Position numbers and translations under genes: made by a program. Under the pieces are notes generated by a model. It saw only the letters and a list, made by a program, of their open reading frames with translations, had not been told where the DNA came from and searched no databases. A stretch of 64,000 bases of DNA from Phytopythium helicoides (lineage: Eukaryota; Oomycota; Peronosporomycetes; Pythiales; Pythiaceae): positions 645,001 to 709,000 of the forward strand of contig JANFNE010000017.1 of the NCBI GenBank assembly GCA_024867545.1, read 5' to 3'. Positions 11,652-23,714 of this stretch are shown piece after piece (within the stretch, counting starts at the first letter, position 1; every line of letters begins with the position of its first letter).

Positions 11652-13622
11652 TTACGAAGTGCTAGAGTCGAGCACAGCACGGAGCGCAAAGCGCCTACTA
11701 GAGACGGAGAAAAACAGCTCGGCGGAGACGCAAACCGCAGTAGTGACGCAGAGAGCTAGCAGCCACGTTGAACCCTGCAGCATTAGTCAAAGAGTTAGTA
11801 GACGTATGATCCTGACAATCTTGCAGATAGCCATTGACGAACCATAATGCAGCGCTTGGAGTCTTCATCGAGCGAGTGGAAGTAGTAAAGTGCGCAATCA
11901 GGATCTGGTGCACATATTCCACAGAGTTTCAACCGCATGCCATCCAGCATTACAAGAACCACTCGATTCTCACCTTTGCAGGTATTCGTGCTTTTTACAT
12001 ATTGTTGCTCCCCAACACATTCAGTTTGCTTGGAAATACACCACGCTGCTGACAACTCATCAGCCGCAAGCGCGGACGAAGATCTACCTGCCATAGCGAT
12101 GCTTCGGTTTACTCCATTTACTGAAATAGTGCCGATCGCCTGGAGTGCCATGGTGCCAAGCACTACAGGGGCCTGAACCATGTTGTAAAGCGGAAGAGAA
12201 AACGACCCCTGCATACGATAGCGCTGAACGGTGCCCGCATCAGTGTCCATCGCTGCAAAGATAGTTGCTCCGTTTTGCACGATTGAGCTTGATCGTTGAA
12301 TACACAGTCTCCGGACAGAACGACTCGATCCTGATCCCGAGGAAGAACTATTCTGTTGCAGCTCGGGCAATACCAATGCCTCAAGAGGTAATGCGACTGG
12401 TCGAGCTCCGTATGAAAGGGAGAAATAGAGTATTGGAAGTATTGCTGAGGATGATGGAAGCTCGGACAGGCGGAGGTTTTCATTGTAGAACAAACCGATC
12501 CAACCAGAGAGCTTCACAAGCAAAAGCACAAAACGCTGATCAGATATGATTGCAGCCGAGGGTCCAGCTATTTCAGCCCACGCACCGAGTTGTAGAACTC
12601 GATTGGAAGTACCAAGCACGGCGCGTTATAGTCAATGATGGTATCCCAGTTGCCTGCTACATCGCCAAACATCGTTACTGTGCGTAGCTTCCCACCTGCG
12701 GACGATTCAATATCGCTGTCATCGTCGTCTTTGACGGCGTTCGCGTCGTATGCGTCACTTTGTTGACTCGCATCCAGTTGCGTTGACTGGTCTCGACATC
12801 TGAAGTGTAGATTGTGAACTGTTAAAATAAAAAAAATTCAGTCAGCACCGTTATCTGCAGGAACACAGCATCTTTTCTCAATCATGTACGCACTCGGAAA
12901 CGCGAGGTCCTGGTGACTGCTGCTCTCTGATGGAGCAACCATGGAAGGCCCAACCGGTTCACTCCACTGCTGAAACTTGGACCAGCTGCTTCCATTTGAG
13001 ATTGTGATTTTTGCTGAATGAGTGGTGCTATTCGCGATCCCAGCGTATGAGTAGTAGTTGTAGGTGTGTCCATGCTTGAGCATGGACCACACCACCGACT
13101 CTTGGAGCTGCGAGACCATCCCAAAGCCGATAAACCCGCTGGCATTCGCTCCGAGCAAAAAGTACTCAACAGCACTTGGTGCCACAGACTGCTCCACGAA
13201 GCCAAAGTACTTGACGCTGGCCTGCAACTCCGCACTAAGCGCCGGTAGCTTGATGACGCGAGTTGTCGGATGCCGCTCTAAAGCCTGCAGTTGGTACCGT
13301 AGCAGCTTCCGCGCGTAGTCTGCACCCATTCTCCCGTTAGCTGGCTTCTCCAAGCACTGCTAGAAGAGCAGAAGCGAGCCGCACCGAAGTCGACGCTGAG
13401 GCTCGTGGCGCTTTTGGAAGTGTTGACGTCCAGGCAGACCCAGACGCCATCGATGTCCGTCGTCACGATCAGGTTCACGTCCGCGCCGTCCACCACCGCC
13501 GACACCACCGGATTGCTGTACCGCATCTTGATGGCTGAGGCCGTCGACTCGCAGCTCGCGGGCGGCAGCAGGGCGAGCGCCGCGAGCAGCAGCAGGAGCC
13601 GCATGATGAGCTGCTGCTGCAT
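11652..13622 (-). CDS. Secreted/membrane-anchored aspartyl-protease-like protein, active site apparently lost
   Basis: Six exons (13622-13385, 13319-12894, 12818-12586, 12535-11974, 11904-11843, 11774-11652) give about 547 aa with continuous phase. It has a signal peptide (MRLLLLLAALALLPPASC), a pepsin-like lumenal domain, a Cys-rich stretch and a C-terminal transmembrane helix (TWLLALCVTTAVCVSAELFF) with a short tail. Pepsin-like landmarks are NLIVTTDIDGVWVCLD at the first active-site strand, ASGFIGFGM, IIDYNAPCLVLP at the second active-site strand, ILPILYFSLSYGARPVALP and VVLGTMALQAIGTISV. Where an active enzyme has DTG and DSG, this reads TTD/IDG and DYN, so proteolysis is unlikely (inference). 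The family call depends on the joined exons and on remembered aspartyl-protease patterns; it could be a lineage-specific protein with that fold. Exon 3 contains an acidic linker (DDDDSD). Confidence 0.65.
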
Positions 13623-13760
13623 TTTGGATATCTCACGAGTGCGAACTTTGGTCGAACTTTACGCCGGCGGTTGCAATCTTGAAGCGGTGCAAAGCGGCGA
13701 GCTACGAGGCGACGGCCGCGGCGTGAAGCAGCGAGTGAAGCAACAGGAAGGAGGAACAGA
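13623..13760. promoter_or_regulatory. Short divergent promoter, protease-like gene / RAB28
   Basis: Only 138 bp separate two divergent start codons, so both promoters must lie here or overlap the 5' exons. No specific element was recognised. Confidence 0.4.
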
Positions 13761-14717
13761 ATGTCCAAGGAGACGGACAGCGAGGCGGAGCCGCAGCAGC
13801 TGCAGTTCAAGGTCAGAGCGATCGCGGTGGCGATGCCTCTGAGAAAGCGGACTGACTTGAGCTGCCGCGAAGGTGATCATCCTTGGAGATGGCGCGGTGG
13901 GCAAGACGTCGATCGCCATGCGCCACACGGAAGACAGCTTCTCCAACATGTACAAGCAGACGATTGGTCTTGACTTTTTCCTCAAGCGGCTTGCGCTACC
14001 AGGTGAGGGCAATGAGCTTTCTGACTATGCATCACGCCACGACTCCAACTCAATGTTTATCTGGTTGGGAAAAATTGCAAGGCGACACGCAAGTGACGCT
14101 GCAGATTTGGGATATCGGCGGCCAGAGTATTGGAGGCAAAATGCTCAAGAACTACATCTACGGTGCTCAGGTTTGGCGAAAGCGAGGCTGTGAGGCTCGC
14201 CAAACTACTGTCTAATCGTGTCCGGACATTTGTCATCAGGCTGTGTTGTTAGTGTACGATATCACCAACTACGAGAGCTTCCAGAACCTAGAGGACTGGT
14301 ATCGCCTCGTTCGGCGCACCTTTGACACGGGAACAATGCCATACATTGCGCTTGTCGGCAACAAGTGTGCGTGCAATTTTTTTTCTCGTTGCTGCCATTA
14401 TGGTATAGTTCTCACATTCCTGACTGACTTTTACAGCCGACCTGAACCACCTGCGCGCTGTGAAAGCAGCCAAGCATAAACAATTCGTGGAGGAGAACGA
14501 CCTGAAAAGCTTCTTCGTGTCGGCCAAGACTGGTGATCAAGTCAACACCTCGTTCCGGCAGATTGCAGCAGACCTCGCTGGGGTGGCGCTCACCAAGACT
14601 GACTTGGACGTCGAAATGCCTGTGCTCAAAGCGCAGATTGTCAATCACGAGCAGAACGACCCGGATGTCAAGACGCCGGACATCCGCGCCAACACGCGCA
14701 ACTGCTGCCTGCAATGA
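13761..14717 (+). CDS. RAB28: Small GTPase Rab28
   Basis: Five exons (13761-13811, 13873-14002, 14082-14170, 14240-14366, 14437-14717) give about 225 aa. The P-loop is GDGAVGKTS, switch I holds [10 protein letters not shown], and switch II holds [13 protein letters not shown] instead of the WDTAGQ of ordinary Rabs. That is a Rab28 hallmark, along with [20 protein letters not shown] and VSAKTGD. GNKSDL gives guanine specificity. The C-terminus CCLQ is a CAAX-type box for a single prenyl group, as in Rab28, rather than a double-Cys Rab tail. Rab28 is a flagellum/BBSome-IFT-associated and endosomal GTPase (family knowledge), which fits an organism with flagellate zoospores (inference). Confidence 0.93.
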
Positions 14718-14987
14718 CTTTTTTTTACTTTGGCAGCAAAGACCTCGGGTTTCTATCAACAAGTGTTTCATTGATAGATGTGTTACTCTGGTAGGAGTTT
14801 TCGGTGACGAGGTGGCCCTCGCCGCAGCGATCACAGAGGCTGTAAGTCGCTACGTCAGGTCAATGGGCGGGCCTCAAGACGATGCTTGCTGGCGAGTCGG
14901 CAGCAACCTGTCGCCTATATTAACCAAGTCGCTGATACCCGGCCCACCGCCACCTCTGGACGCGTCCAACTCGGTCGAGCACGGCGC

Positions 14988-15332
14988 TTAGTAGTCGGCG
15001 TCGCCGCCGAACATGTCCATGCCGCCGCCGAGGTCGGCCTCCTCCTCCTCGACCTCCTCCTTCTTCTCCTCCTTGGGAGCAGCGGCGTCACCGCCAGTGG
15101 CGGCGGCGCCAGCAGCAGCGGCCGGGGCGGCACCGCCGAACTTGGCGAGCTTGCTCGAGCCGGCGGCAATGACCTCGTCGATGTCCTTGTCCTTGAGCTC
15201 GGCGATGACCTTGGCGAGGCGGTCCGAGTCGACCTCGACGCCGACCGACGACAGGATCTTGGTGATCTCAGCCTCGGTGGGGTGGGCGTGGCCGCCGAGC
15301 ACGGCGAGGAGGTAGGCAGCAATGTAACGCAT
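14988..15332 (-). CDS. RPLP2: 60S acidic ribosomal protein P2
   Basis: 114 aa in one coding exon. The N-terminal dimerisation helices start [14 protein letters not shown] and contain [19 protein letters not shown], the P2 pattern. An Ala/Gly-rich hinge and an acidic stretch ([12 protein letters not shown]) follow. It forms the GTPase-activating stalk with P0 and P1. The tail ends [13 protein letters not shown], not the usual eukaryotic DDDMGFGLFD-type ending. An AG immediately precedes the ATG and a good donor (GTGCGT) lies at 15399, so a 67-nt 5'UTR intron (15399-15333) is likely. Confidence 0.93.
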   Translation of the reverse strand: MRYIAAYLLAVLGGHAHPTEAEITKILSSVGVEVDSDRLAKVIAELKDKDIDEVIAAGSSKLAKFGGAAPAAAAGAAATGGDAAAPKEEKKEEVEEEEADLGGGMDMFGGDADY

Positions 15333-15709
15333 CTGTGAGGCAGGCAGCCACGCGGTCAGCTCATGGCGCAGGGGCGGCGCGCAGGTGAGAGCGACGCACC
15401 TTGAATCACTTTAAGGCTTCTTGGTCTCACTACCAGATACAAGATGGCCATGTCGGCGGCTCCGGCGACGCCCGCCGGCCGATTCCAGCCAACCACCGCT
15501 TTTCTCCCTCTACAAGAGCGCTCGGCGGCTGTGTACAAGAGCGCGGGCCTTTGTTTTCAGCCAATCGGACGCGTCGACGAGCCAGAACCAGTGGTTCCAA
15601 GTGGCAATTGTTGTGTCCCCCCGGGTACCGGCATGCAGCGCATGGTTCCCGGCCGCCAGCATTTACCGAACGACTCCGCATCGCTCCCGTAGTAAATTCT
15701 TCCGACGCA
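15333..15709. promoter_or_regulatory. Divergent promoter of ribosomal protein genes P2 and L22
   Basis: 377 bp separate the two start codons. It holds the probable 5'UTR intron of P2 (15333-15399) and a CCAAT-type site (CAGCCAATCGGACG, about 15560-15573). Co-regulation of two ribosomal protein genes is inferred from the arrangement. Confidence 0.55.
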
Positions 15710-16455
15710 ATGGCTCCTGTCGCTGTACGTTGATGCCAGCCACGCTCGACTCGCCCAGCCCTCGTCGCTCCGCTATGAGTTGCCGAGCTGCAGAGTTGAC
15801 CGTCTCTGCCCGGGCAAACAGAGTTCCCTTCTCTGTGGGCCGTGGCGACGCCGAGCTGATGGAACTTTGAGCTTTTCGGGGCTTTCCGTCGGCTTGGAGC
15901 CGCTGCGGCCACGCATATAGAGAGGGTGACGATGGGCGTCTTGAGCGTTATGAGAGAAGGTCGACAACCGCAGCAACAGCATTTTAGAAACTCGCAGTGG
16001 ACGCAGCGAGGGAGGCGAGCGGCAGCGCAGGGCACCTTGGTGCTCTCTGTCTGTGACGGCTCCGCTGACCGCTCGTGTTTCGAATTCAGAACAAGGGAAA
16101 GAAGGTGGGCAAGAAGCAGCTGCTCAAGTTCACGATCGACTGCACGGTCCCCGTGGACGACCAGGTCCTTGACCCCGCCTCGTTCGAGAAGTTCCTCCAC
16201 GACCGCATTAAGGTCGGTGGCAAGACGGGTGTGCTCGGCGACGCCGTCAAGATCACCCGCGAGAAGACCAAGCTCCAGATCGTGGCCGTGCCCCCGTTCT
16301 CGAAGCGCTACCTCAAGTACCTCACCAAGAAGTACCTGAAGAAGCAGCAGCTGCGTGACTACCTGCACGTCATTGCCTCGGACAAGCAGACCTACGAGCT
16401 CCGCTACTTCAACATCCACGACGCCGGTAACGACGCCGAGGATGACGAGGAGTAA
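15710..16455 (+). CDS. RPL22: 60S ribosomal protein L22
   Basis: Exon 1 (15710-15724) encodes only MAPVA. A 365-nt intron (15725-16089, GTACGT..TTCAG) follows, and exon 2 is 16090-16455; the total is about 126 aa. The body matches eukaryotic L22e: [62 protein letters not shown] and YELRYFNI, with an acidic tail. The intron is the longest assigned in this window and sits right behind the start, a common layout for ribosomal protein genes, where such introns often carry transcriptional signals (inference). Phase 0 at the junction supports the short first exon. Confidence 0.92.
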
Positions 16456-16796
16456 GCGACGCCTCCATTCGCTTTTAACTAGCGCTATGGCAGCGGCGAT
16501 GGATTCACATCTCGTAATCTAATCGATGCAGAATTGTTTCGGAAACATTTCTTTGGAGTCTTTGTGGTTGCGCGTGAATGGGGTCTAGTGAATTGGGAAG
16601 AGATGAATGATGGCTGTTGGCGGTGGCGATGCGGGAGGCACACCGAGGTGCACGAAAGAAAAAAAAAAGGATAATGAAATGCACTCCCTTCGATGTTTGG
16701 GTCCATAGCTGCAACACGGCACTTGCACAGAGGTTCTACGTACTTCACATCTCTCGTCGGAGGCTTCGGAAATGCTTGCGCACCGGTCGTGCACGC
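16456..16796. other. Convergent 3' intergenic region, RPL22 / PDK1
   Basis: 341 bp between two stop codons. It contains a poly-A run (about 16659-16668). No gene or terminator structure was recognised. Confidence 0.5.
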
Positions 16797-18972
<2,176 letters not shown>

Positions 18973-19473
18973 GGCCGCAGCGCAGGCGGCGGAGGCGGCG
19001 GGGGACGCGGCGGAGGCGCTGGGGGCGAGCGGCGCGGGCGGCGGGCGACTGGCGGGCGCTCCGCGTTCTCGGGGGCGCGAGCTGCTTTCCCACTCTCGCT
19101 CTCTCCCCAAGGGGGCGGGCGAGGTGGCCGCGCACCCGGCCTTTCTACGGCTCGACCGCCCTGGTATGCGTTTCCAGAGGCAGAGCGCGGTGCTGGGGCA
19201 GCACGATGAGCAAAGGAGCTGGATACAGACAGGTTCTGCGGAGATAACAGATTGGGTTGTCGGAAGGAGATTCGGTTCAGAAGGTTTTAGGTGAATCGAA
19301 ACGCAGCTACGATGGATTTTCTGTGGCGGACTGATCACGCAGGGTATGCATTCTCAAAGGGAAACGCTCATCAAGTTGAAGGTCGGGGGAGTCCGAAGCC
19401 GAGCGACGTGGGGACGACGAACCATACAAAGTGCAAGTCATTTTTGACGGGAAAGTGCACCTGGACAGCCGAG
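18973..19473. promoter_or_regulatory. Divergent region between PDK1 and crotonase genes
   Basis: 501 bp, very GC-rich near the PDK1 start. The PDK1 frame stays open upstream on the minus strand, so an earlier start codon cannot be excluded. No specific site recognised. Confidence 0.4.
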
Positions 19474-20854
19474 ATGATGGTGTCAAGGGGGATCCGCGGT
19501 GCGGCCAACGCGGCGGGGGCCGTGGCGAGGAGGGCCATGGCGACGGCTGAGGGCGACGCGCTGGTGACGCTCGAGCCGCGCGGGCGCGTGGCGGTGCTGC
19601 GGCTCAACGACCCGAAGCGCCTGAACCCCATGACGGACGCCATGGGCGTCGCGCTGCAAGGTTCGTGGCGCTCGACGGGGCTGGGGGAGGGTCGGGGACA
19701 TCACGGGATGGTGGCGGTGATGCAGAGCGCGTGGCGGAGATCAACACGAGAGCTGACGAGTTCGGCGCCGTGGTGCTGACCGGAGAAGGTGGGGGATCCT
19801 GGGCTTTCTGTGGTCGACGCACCGATCGTAGGCTTACGGGACGATGGGCAGGACGCGCGTTCTCGGCGGGCGGGGACATGAAGTTCCTGAACGCGCGAGC
19901 CGCTGACACGCCCACGCGCAACACGTACGTGGTCGTCGGGGTGCTGGTCGAGCTTTTGCAGCGTGTGAGGTGTCTCACTGCTGCGGCGTGCGTGGCAGTG
20001 AGATCATGAAGACCTTCTACGGCCGGTACCTGACGCTGCGCACTCTCAAGGTGCCGCTCATCGCGGCTATCAACGGCCCAGCCATTGGCGCCGGGCTGTG
20101 CATATCGCTGTTTGCGGACGTGCGAATTGCTGCGAAGGACGCCAAGATGGGCTTCACATTTGTCAACCTCGGGCTGCATCCGGTAAGGAGCACAATGTTG
20201 GTGTTCGCTCGTGCGTGACCCCGCCAGGACTCACCACGCCATTGGTCTGTGCTCGGCTCAGGGAATGGCCAGCTCGCACTTTTTACCGCAGATCGTTGGG
20301 CCAGAGACAGCCAACTACTTGCTCCTCACCGGCAAGGTGCGATCGACTCGGTGGTGCACTCAGTGGTTGGTTTCGGGTCAACTCATCGAGAACTTTCGGT
20401 GGCAGGTGATCTCTGGTGCGGAAGCAGAAAGCCTCCGCCTCGTCAGCAAGGCCGTAGACACTGTACGACTCATTAGCTCACTTCAGAAGTGTACTAGCGC
20501 CACACAAGCACATTCTAACGCGATACGTGCATACAGGCCGAGGTCGTGAACAGTGCTGTCGCCCTTGCCGAGGAGATGGCAAACGCGTCTTCCTCAGCCG
20601 TGCGAGCCGTAATGCGCACTCTCCGCAACAAGCAGGTGCGCCTCCACAGCTCTACGCTCCTGCCCACCCACACCAATTGCTCATTTGGGCGTGAATTGTG
20701 ATAGGACGCGGGGCTCGAAGCTGCTCTCCAGCGCGAGGCCGACGCCCAAGCCCACTCGTACGCAACCGCCGACTTCCGCGAGGGCCTCGCCGCCATCGCT
20801 TCCAAGCGCGCGCCTGCTTTCGGCGCCTACGAGCACTTCAACGCCAGCCTGTGA
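19474..20854 (+). CDS. Crotonase (enoyl-CoA hydratase/isomerase) family protein, mitochondrial-type presequence
   Basis: Eight exons (19474-19660, 19726-19788, 19852-19924, 19999-20182, 20262-20336, 20406-20462, 20537-20635, 20705-20854) give about 295 aa, all in phase. The N-terminus MMVSRGIRGAANAAGAVARR is Arg/Ala-rich without acidic residues, as in mitochondrial presequences. The oxyanion-hole segments of crotonases are present: RAFSAGGDMKF and NGPAIGAGLCISLFADVRIA. NLGLHPGMASSHFLPQIVG and LLLTGKVISGAEAESLRLVS follow. The two Glu residues used for hydration in ECHS1-type enzymes (in GGGCEL and in PE) are replaced (GAGLCI and FV), so the reaction may not be classical hydration. Substrate unknown. 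An ATG at 19477 is an equally possible start. Confidence 0.8.
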
Positions 20855-20952
20855 GGGTCAGCTACCGTAGGCAACAACTTCAACTACCATGGATGGTCAC
20901 AAAATGAAGGTGATAATGTCAGTAAAACGAGGTGGTATAGGTGTCGAAGGCG

Positions 20953-23503
20953 ATGGCCAGCAGCATCAGGAGCTCCAGCAGCAGCTCCGGAGCCAGCCGC
21001 GCCACGATTCCGGGCCTGCTGACGCGTAGCGTGGCGCGTCGAGCTCCCGCAGCGCTCGACTGGACGATGGGCCGCTCCAACTGGTCGTCGCGTGGCGGTG
21101 GACGAGGCGGCGGGCGAGGGCGTGGAGGCCGCGGAGGTCGCGGGCGGGGCCGCCGCGACGGCGATGCTGGCGGTGTCAACTTCCGAGACCCGGGCTACAA
21201 CGACGGCGTGCAGAAGGGTGTGGACGAGAGCGTTGTGGGCATCCGGTGCTTCCTCAAGCCCGACGTGCGCGGCTTCAGCGGAGCCACCAAGGAGCGCTAC
21301 TCGGACTTTGTGGTGCGTGAGGTGGCGCTGAACGGCGAGGTCGTCCAGCTTCGCAACGTCCCGCGCTTTGCTGGTAGCGCCAAGGCCAAGAGAGAGCAAA
21401 AGGTCAGCGAGGTCTTCAAGCAGCGCGTATTCGCCTTTCTGGATGGCGCTGCCAAGAGCGGAGACGCGTCGACTGATGGAGAAGCGAACGCAATCGTCAT
21501 CCCAGGAGGTGTGCGTTTGCTCATTGGCAAGCTCGCAGGCTCGTTGCTTGGTCGAATGAATCGAATGAAGCGCGAAGGGGCACTGCGGCGCGACCAGGAG
21601 GCCGCGGCAAAGCTGCGAGTGGCAATTGCTGAGCTGTGTGGACAGGAGATTGCGGAAGGTTTGGAGGCTTTCGTGCTGCAGCTTTTGGAAGCTCAGCACG
21701 CCGCGGCGCCTGGGCGTGGCCGTGAAAAGGATGACACAGCAGTCGACTCCACCCCGTCGTTGGTACCTGATGCGTTCTTTTTTCCCGAGATTGCCGACAA
21801 GGATCAGCGGGGACAGGTCCACGCATTGATTCGAGAGTTTGCTGGTACGCTTGTTGTATCGGACACTGCTCCGGACGCGAGCGGCACTTCAGTTATTCGT
21901 GTGCGCAAAATGATGGTGAACGGCAAGAAGCGACGCGACGTGGACCAGCGTGGTCGCGGTGGGAATGAGGCAAATAAATGGCCAGCAGACCGACCCGACT
22001 TCTTGCAGTTCACGTTGTACAAGAAGAACGTCGAAACCAACAGCGCCATGCAGCAACTTGCTCGTGCGATGGGAGTCAACGTGTCAGTATTCAGTTATGC
22101 TGGCACGAAGGACAAGCGCGGAATCACGACCCAGTTGTGCACTATCTACCGTGGATCGAAGGAGCGGTTGGAAATGCTCAATCGTGCCGATCGCGGGCTC
22201 GATGAATTCAACTTCCTTGTGGGAGATGCGACTTATGTCTCATCGAAGTTGCAGCTTGGGGATCTTCGTGGTAACCAATTCGCGCTTGCGATCCGCGGAC
22301 TGCCGAGTGACGATGAAATTTCTGATGTCGATATCCAGCGCGCGGTCGAGAGTTGGGCACAAAAGGGCTTCATCAACTACTTTGGCCTCCAGCGTTTCGG
22401 CACAAAAAGTATTGCCACACATGAGATTGGCCGCGCAATCCTTCAGCGAGATCACCAGCGCGCAGTTGAATTGATTCTTCAGCCACAGGAGGGAGACCCG
22501 ACGAAGATCAAAGAGGCTCGCCAGAAATTCCAAGATGACGGAGACACCGCTGCTGCACTACGCGCGCTTCCGCCCTACTTAGTTGCTGAACGCGCCGTGC
22601 TGCAGGGTCTGCAGTCACATGGCGAAAACTCGTTTAGCACAGCACTGCAGTGCGTCCCGCGGCACTTGCGAATGGTAAGCTCCTTCGTCATCGAGTGTGC
22701 TAATCCCTGTTTAACCGTTTGCATTGTACTTTCAGATGTACACTCATGCCTACCAGAGTTATGTATGGAACACGATTGCGAGTGAGCGTCTGACCAACTT
22801 TTCGTCCGAAGAAGTTATCCTTGGTGACCTCGTACTTCCTGCAAGCGAGCAAGTTACAGAAGAAATTGTCGATGAAGAGGCAACATCAGAAGATGAAGGA
22901 GGCGGATGAAGGCTTCGGAAGCTAAGAAGCGGCGTGTCGAACGTGAGCGCCCATTCGTTAATTCGGCAATAGTTGTGACCGAGGAGAACAGGCATCTATA
23001 CTCCATCTACGACGTAGTACTGCCGCTTCCTGGGTACGACATCATGTATCCAGCGAACGCTCTCAAACAGCGATACGAAGAGCTTCTGGCTGCTGATGGC
23101 GTGGATTTTCAGTCGCTGCATCGTGCCACAAACTCGGAGTATCACCTGCCTGGCTCGTTTCGCTACCTCATCAAGCGGCCCAAGCACGTGAAGCACGAGA
23201 TTAAGCGGTACAACGATCCAACCGTTGCGCTTCTCGAGACGGACGTCGATCGACTGCTGAAGCGTCCTGCTGCTGCATCTGTCCCTGACGCGAAGTTCCG
23301 TGCACTATGCCTCGAGTTTCAACTGAGTGAGTGTTTTGACAACGTCATTTGACAATGAGTTTGTATCCTAAGGTATGATTCTTGCATGCAATGCAGGTCC
23401 CTCGTCCTACGCGACAATGGCCGTGCGTGAGCTGTTGAAGCAGAGCAGCAACATTGATGCCCAGCCCAGCCGCACTAACGACACACATGACAAGACAACG
23501 TAA
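20953..23503 (+). CDS. PUS7: PUS7/TruD-family pseudouridine synthase (copy 2, frame discontinuity)
   Basis: Segments: 20953-22674, intron, 22736 to about 22867, break, about 22912-23326, intron, 23397-23503; about 800 aa. Landmarks: RYSDFVVREVALNGE, DFLQFTLYKKNVET, catalytic SYAGTKDKRGITTQ, LQLGDLRGNQFALAIRGLP, GFINYFGLQRFG, VVLPLPGYDIMYP and ETDVDRLLKR. Start chosen at ATG 20953; the first ~35 residues (MASSIRSSSSSSGASRATIP and on) are Ser/Arg/Ala-rich and resemble an organellar presequence that copy 1 lacks. An RGG-like tract follows. After GDLVLPASEQ the frame ends at a TGA (22907-22909) and coding resumes one frame over. A 59-nt GT..AG intron there would restore it, as would a 1-nt indel. 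Conservation resumes fully afterwards, which argues against a decayed gene. Confidence 0.85.
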
Positions 23504-23714
23504 GGCAGGTAGCAGCACCACGGAGATGGGGCCTTCACGATTGAGTTACGTAGGGAAGTAAGATAGTCCTCTCTGATAGACGAAGCACACGAAACAAAAC
23601 AATGCACAGGCACTGGCGAGATTAGATTCCATCGCGCCAATCGCGCCGCTCAATCTTGCTGCAGAACCGATTGCCACCCCTGACAATCCAAATTATCAAG
23701 CGTACATCAGTCCA

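Noticed and set aside
11795..12619. A separate 274-codon gene on the minus strand
   Set aside because: Its frame joins in phase to upstream exons and to two further exons giving a C-terminal TM helix, so it is exon 4 of the protease-like gene with read-through into introns.
15430..16419. Long open frame antisense to RPL22
   Set aside because: It is the mirror of the L22 exon and promoter; GC-rich coding DNA leaves antisense frames open. No family resemblance.
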